From contig JAJZCJ010000052.1 of the NCBI GenBank assembly GCA_021846145.1, forward strand, positions 1 to 14,627: a stretch of 14,627 nucleotides of DNA, in the 5' to 3' direction. Position numbers and translations under genes: made by a program. Position 1 is the stretch's first letter. Every line of letters begins with the position of its first letter. Source of the DNA: Bacillota bacterium. Lineage in GTDB: Bacteria; Bacillota; Bacilli; Alicyclobacillales; SLC66. The notes under the pieces were generated by a model that was not told where the DNA came from, did no database searches, and was given only the letters and a program-made list of their open reading frames with translations. Positions 13,815 through 14,627 of this stretch are shown piece by piece.

Positions 13815-14039
13815 CTATATGAATGTGAAAAACAAGACTTTAGTCTTGAGTTGTTTGCTCCAGCGTTGTGTTTTAACATATCCGTTATCCCCCTCTACTG
13901 TTAGCTTTATCCTTGCGTTGGCGTATTCCCATGCCTTCTGTTTCGCGATTCCAAGTGATTGCAACATCTTGAATGCACACAGCAAGAAATTTAGCACACA
14001 AAGGGCATGGAAAATGGCAGGCCACTTCCAGCCTACCAT
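13815..14039 (-). pseudogene. fragment resembling the C-terminal region of a group II intron reverse transcriptase
   Basis: The minus-strand frame contains FKMLQSLGIAKQKAWEYANAR (residues about 23-43), which closely resembles the conserved stretch near the end of group II intron-encoded reverse transcriptases (pattern LGI...KAWE.ANTRK.YWRI). After ANAR the reading becomes unlike the family (IKLTVEGDNGYV...), and the residues before FKM are hydrophobic and also unlike the family, so only about 20 residues survive in frame. A nearby frame gives ANS shortly after, compatible with deletions and a small frameshift. I found no intron domain V/VI-like hairpin downstream, so this is a remnant of the coding part only. 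The ATG assigned to the open frame has no clear ribosome site. The match is from memory of the family pattern. Confidence 0.4.
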
Positions 14040-14145
14040 CCGTTTTCTCTTGATAATTCAAGGTTTTTTGCCTTTTATCCTGTAACGTTTAGTCTGTATT
14101 ATTCCCACTTATTCAACGTTTCGTGCCCATTTTACAAGCAGTGGG

Positions 14146-14517
14146 TCAATGAAGTTTTGCCAATGGTTTGTCAATTCCCCGCGCTAGTTCAAAAAGAATC
14201 AATTGATTGAGACTGACGTTTTCCGCCGCCGCTTTCTCCACCATTGCCCGATGAAGCGATTTCGGAACACGAACATTAAACTTGCCTGAATACGCTTCTT
14301 CACTACGAGGTTCAGGAATCTCTATCCCCTCTTCCAAAGCTGTTTCTATCCACGCTTTTTTGGCATCTTCGATCATATGGTACGCTTCATCCAGATCATC
14401 GCCTTGGGTGATGCATCCAGGTAGATCGGGGATCTCAACGACAAAGCCGCCTTCTTTCGCTGGATATAAAACCACCTTGTATGGCAACGAGACATAATAA
14501 TCAAAGTTTTTGGTCAT
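14146..14517 (-). CDS. HicB-family antitoxin, second copy (orphaned)
   Basis: 123 residues, the usual HicB length. It has the RNase H-like domain (YKVVLYPAKEGGFVVEIPDLPGCITQGDDLDEAYHMIEDAKKAWIETALEEGIEIPEP) and a ribbon-helix-helix domain (YSGKFNVRVPKSLHRAMVEKAAAENVSLNQLILFELARGI). The start is the ATG at 14515-14517, with GGGGGAGGAG seven bases upstream; the frame stays open to 14571, but that part overlaps the toxin remnant in another frame and is not HicB-like. It follows a damaged hicA, so it has no functional partner here. It is clearly related to the HicB at 12811-13371 (PDLPGC, YSGKF.VR.PKSLH, NVSLNQ) but lacks its extension. It might still repress promoters or antitoxify other HicA proteins. 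Confidence 0.85.
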   Translation of the reverse strand: MTKNFDYYVSLPYKVVLYPAKEGGFVVEIPDLPGCITQGDDLDEAYHMIEDAKKAWIETALEEGIEIPEPRSEEAYSGKFNVRVPKSLHRAMVEKAAAENVSLNQLILFELARGIDKPLAKLH

Positions 14518-14627
14518 CAAATCTCCTCCCCCTGTAATGACTGGAACCGGAACGAGGTTGACGCCGCTCAAACCGCACTGAATTGGGATGATTACGTATG
14601 GGATTAAGCAACTTTTCTAACTGACTC
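14501..14627 (-). pseudogene. hicA remnant with internal deletion, runs off the window
   Basis: On the minus strand a frame open from the window edge reads SQLEKLLNPIRNHPNSVRFE then directly RRQPRSGSSHY, then RGRRFDDQKL and a stop at 14501-14503. The first part is a HicA N-terminus and SGSSHY is the HicA catalytic-histidine segment. Compared with the intact HicA at 13384-13614, about 12 residues (equivalent to DLNKILLKCGFT) are missing between them. Everything after SSHY (TYSHPDL...ITI...IVYVNKAL) is also gone, replaced by a tail that runs into the antitoxin ribosome site and start. The catalytic His remains but the fold cannot be complete. The toxin is thus almost certainly dead. Its first codon is not in the window. 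Confidence 0.75.

Noticed and set aside
13750..13815. Group II intron domain V hairpin
   Set aside because: The hairpin here lacks the characteristic GAGC...GUUC domain V features and is better explained as a terminator with T runs.

Overview
The window looks like a Bacillota (Firmicutes) chromosome, probably a Bacillales / Alicyclobacillaceae-type organism. This rests on strong GGAGG-type ribosome binding sites, frequent GTG and TTG starts, tightly coupled operons and gene families common in that group (DeoR, HisK-type PHP, HicAB, Uma2, a GvpU homologue). The genus is an inference; no rRNA or marker gene is present. No tRNA, CRISPR array, complete insertion sequence or replication origin was seen.

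Region 1 (1-911): the 3' part of a membrane protein gene on the + strand, open at the window edge, of a family seen near cytochrome b/bc-type genes, closed by a strong hairpin. Region 2 (969-7336, all minus): a seven-gene operon in the order alkaline-phosphatase-superfamily phosphodiesterase, solute-binding protein, permease, permease, ABC ATPase, HisK-type PHP phosphoesterase, DeoR regulator. The last five genes overlap end to end. Together they look like an uptake and dephosphorylation pathway for an unidentified organophosphate, controlled by a sugar-phosphate-type repressor encoded last in its own operon. A promoter is visible in front of the first gene, and a hairpin separates the binding protein from the permeases.

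Region 3 (7463-11172): a minus-strand gene for an alpha/beta-hydrolase-fold protein that has lost its nucleophile and catalytic histidine and is fused to a C-terminal SARP-type winged helix. It is divergent from a two-gene SDR/aldo-keto reductase operon. The intergenic region carries a good dyad symmetry, which suggests a ligand-sensing pseudoenzyme regulator. The SDR/AKR pair looks richer in GC than its surroundings and lies between two near-identical short repeats and a very strong nested hairpin.

Region 4 (11298-14627, minus): an accessory zone, AT-rich and partly decayed. It holds a Uma2-family nuclease-like gene, a broken reading frame, a hicA-hicB operon whose HicB has a long C-terminal extension and which ends in a stand-alone GvpU-like gene, a reverse-transcriptase-like fragment, and a second hicAB locus. 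In the second locus the toxin gene is gutted by deletions while the antitoxin gene is intact. The two most interesting items are the pseudo-hydrolase regulator with its redox operon, and the duplicated and decaying HicAB region with its GvpU partner.
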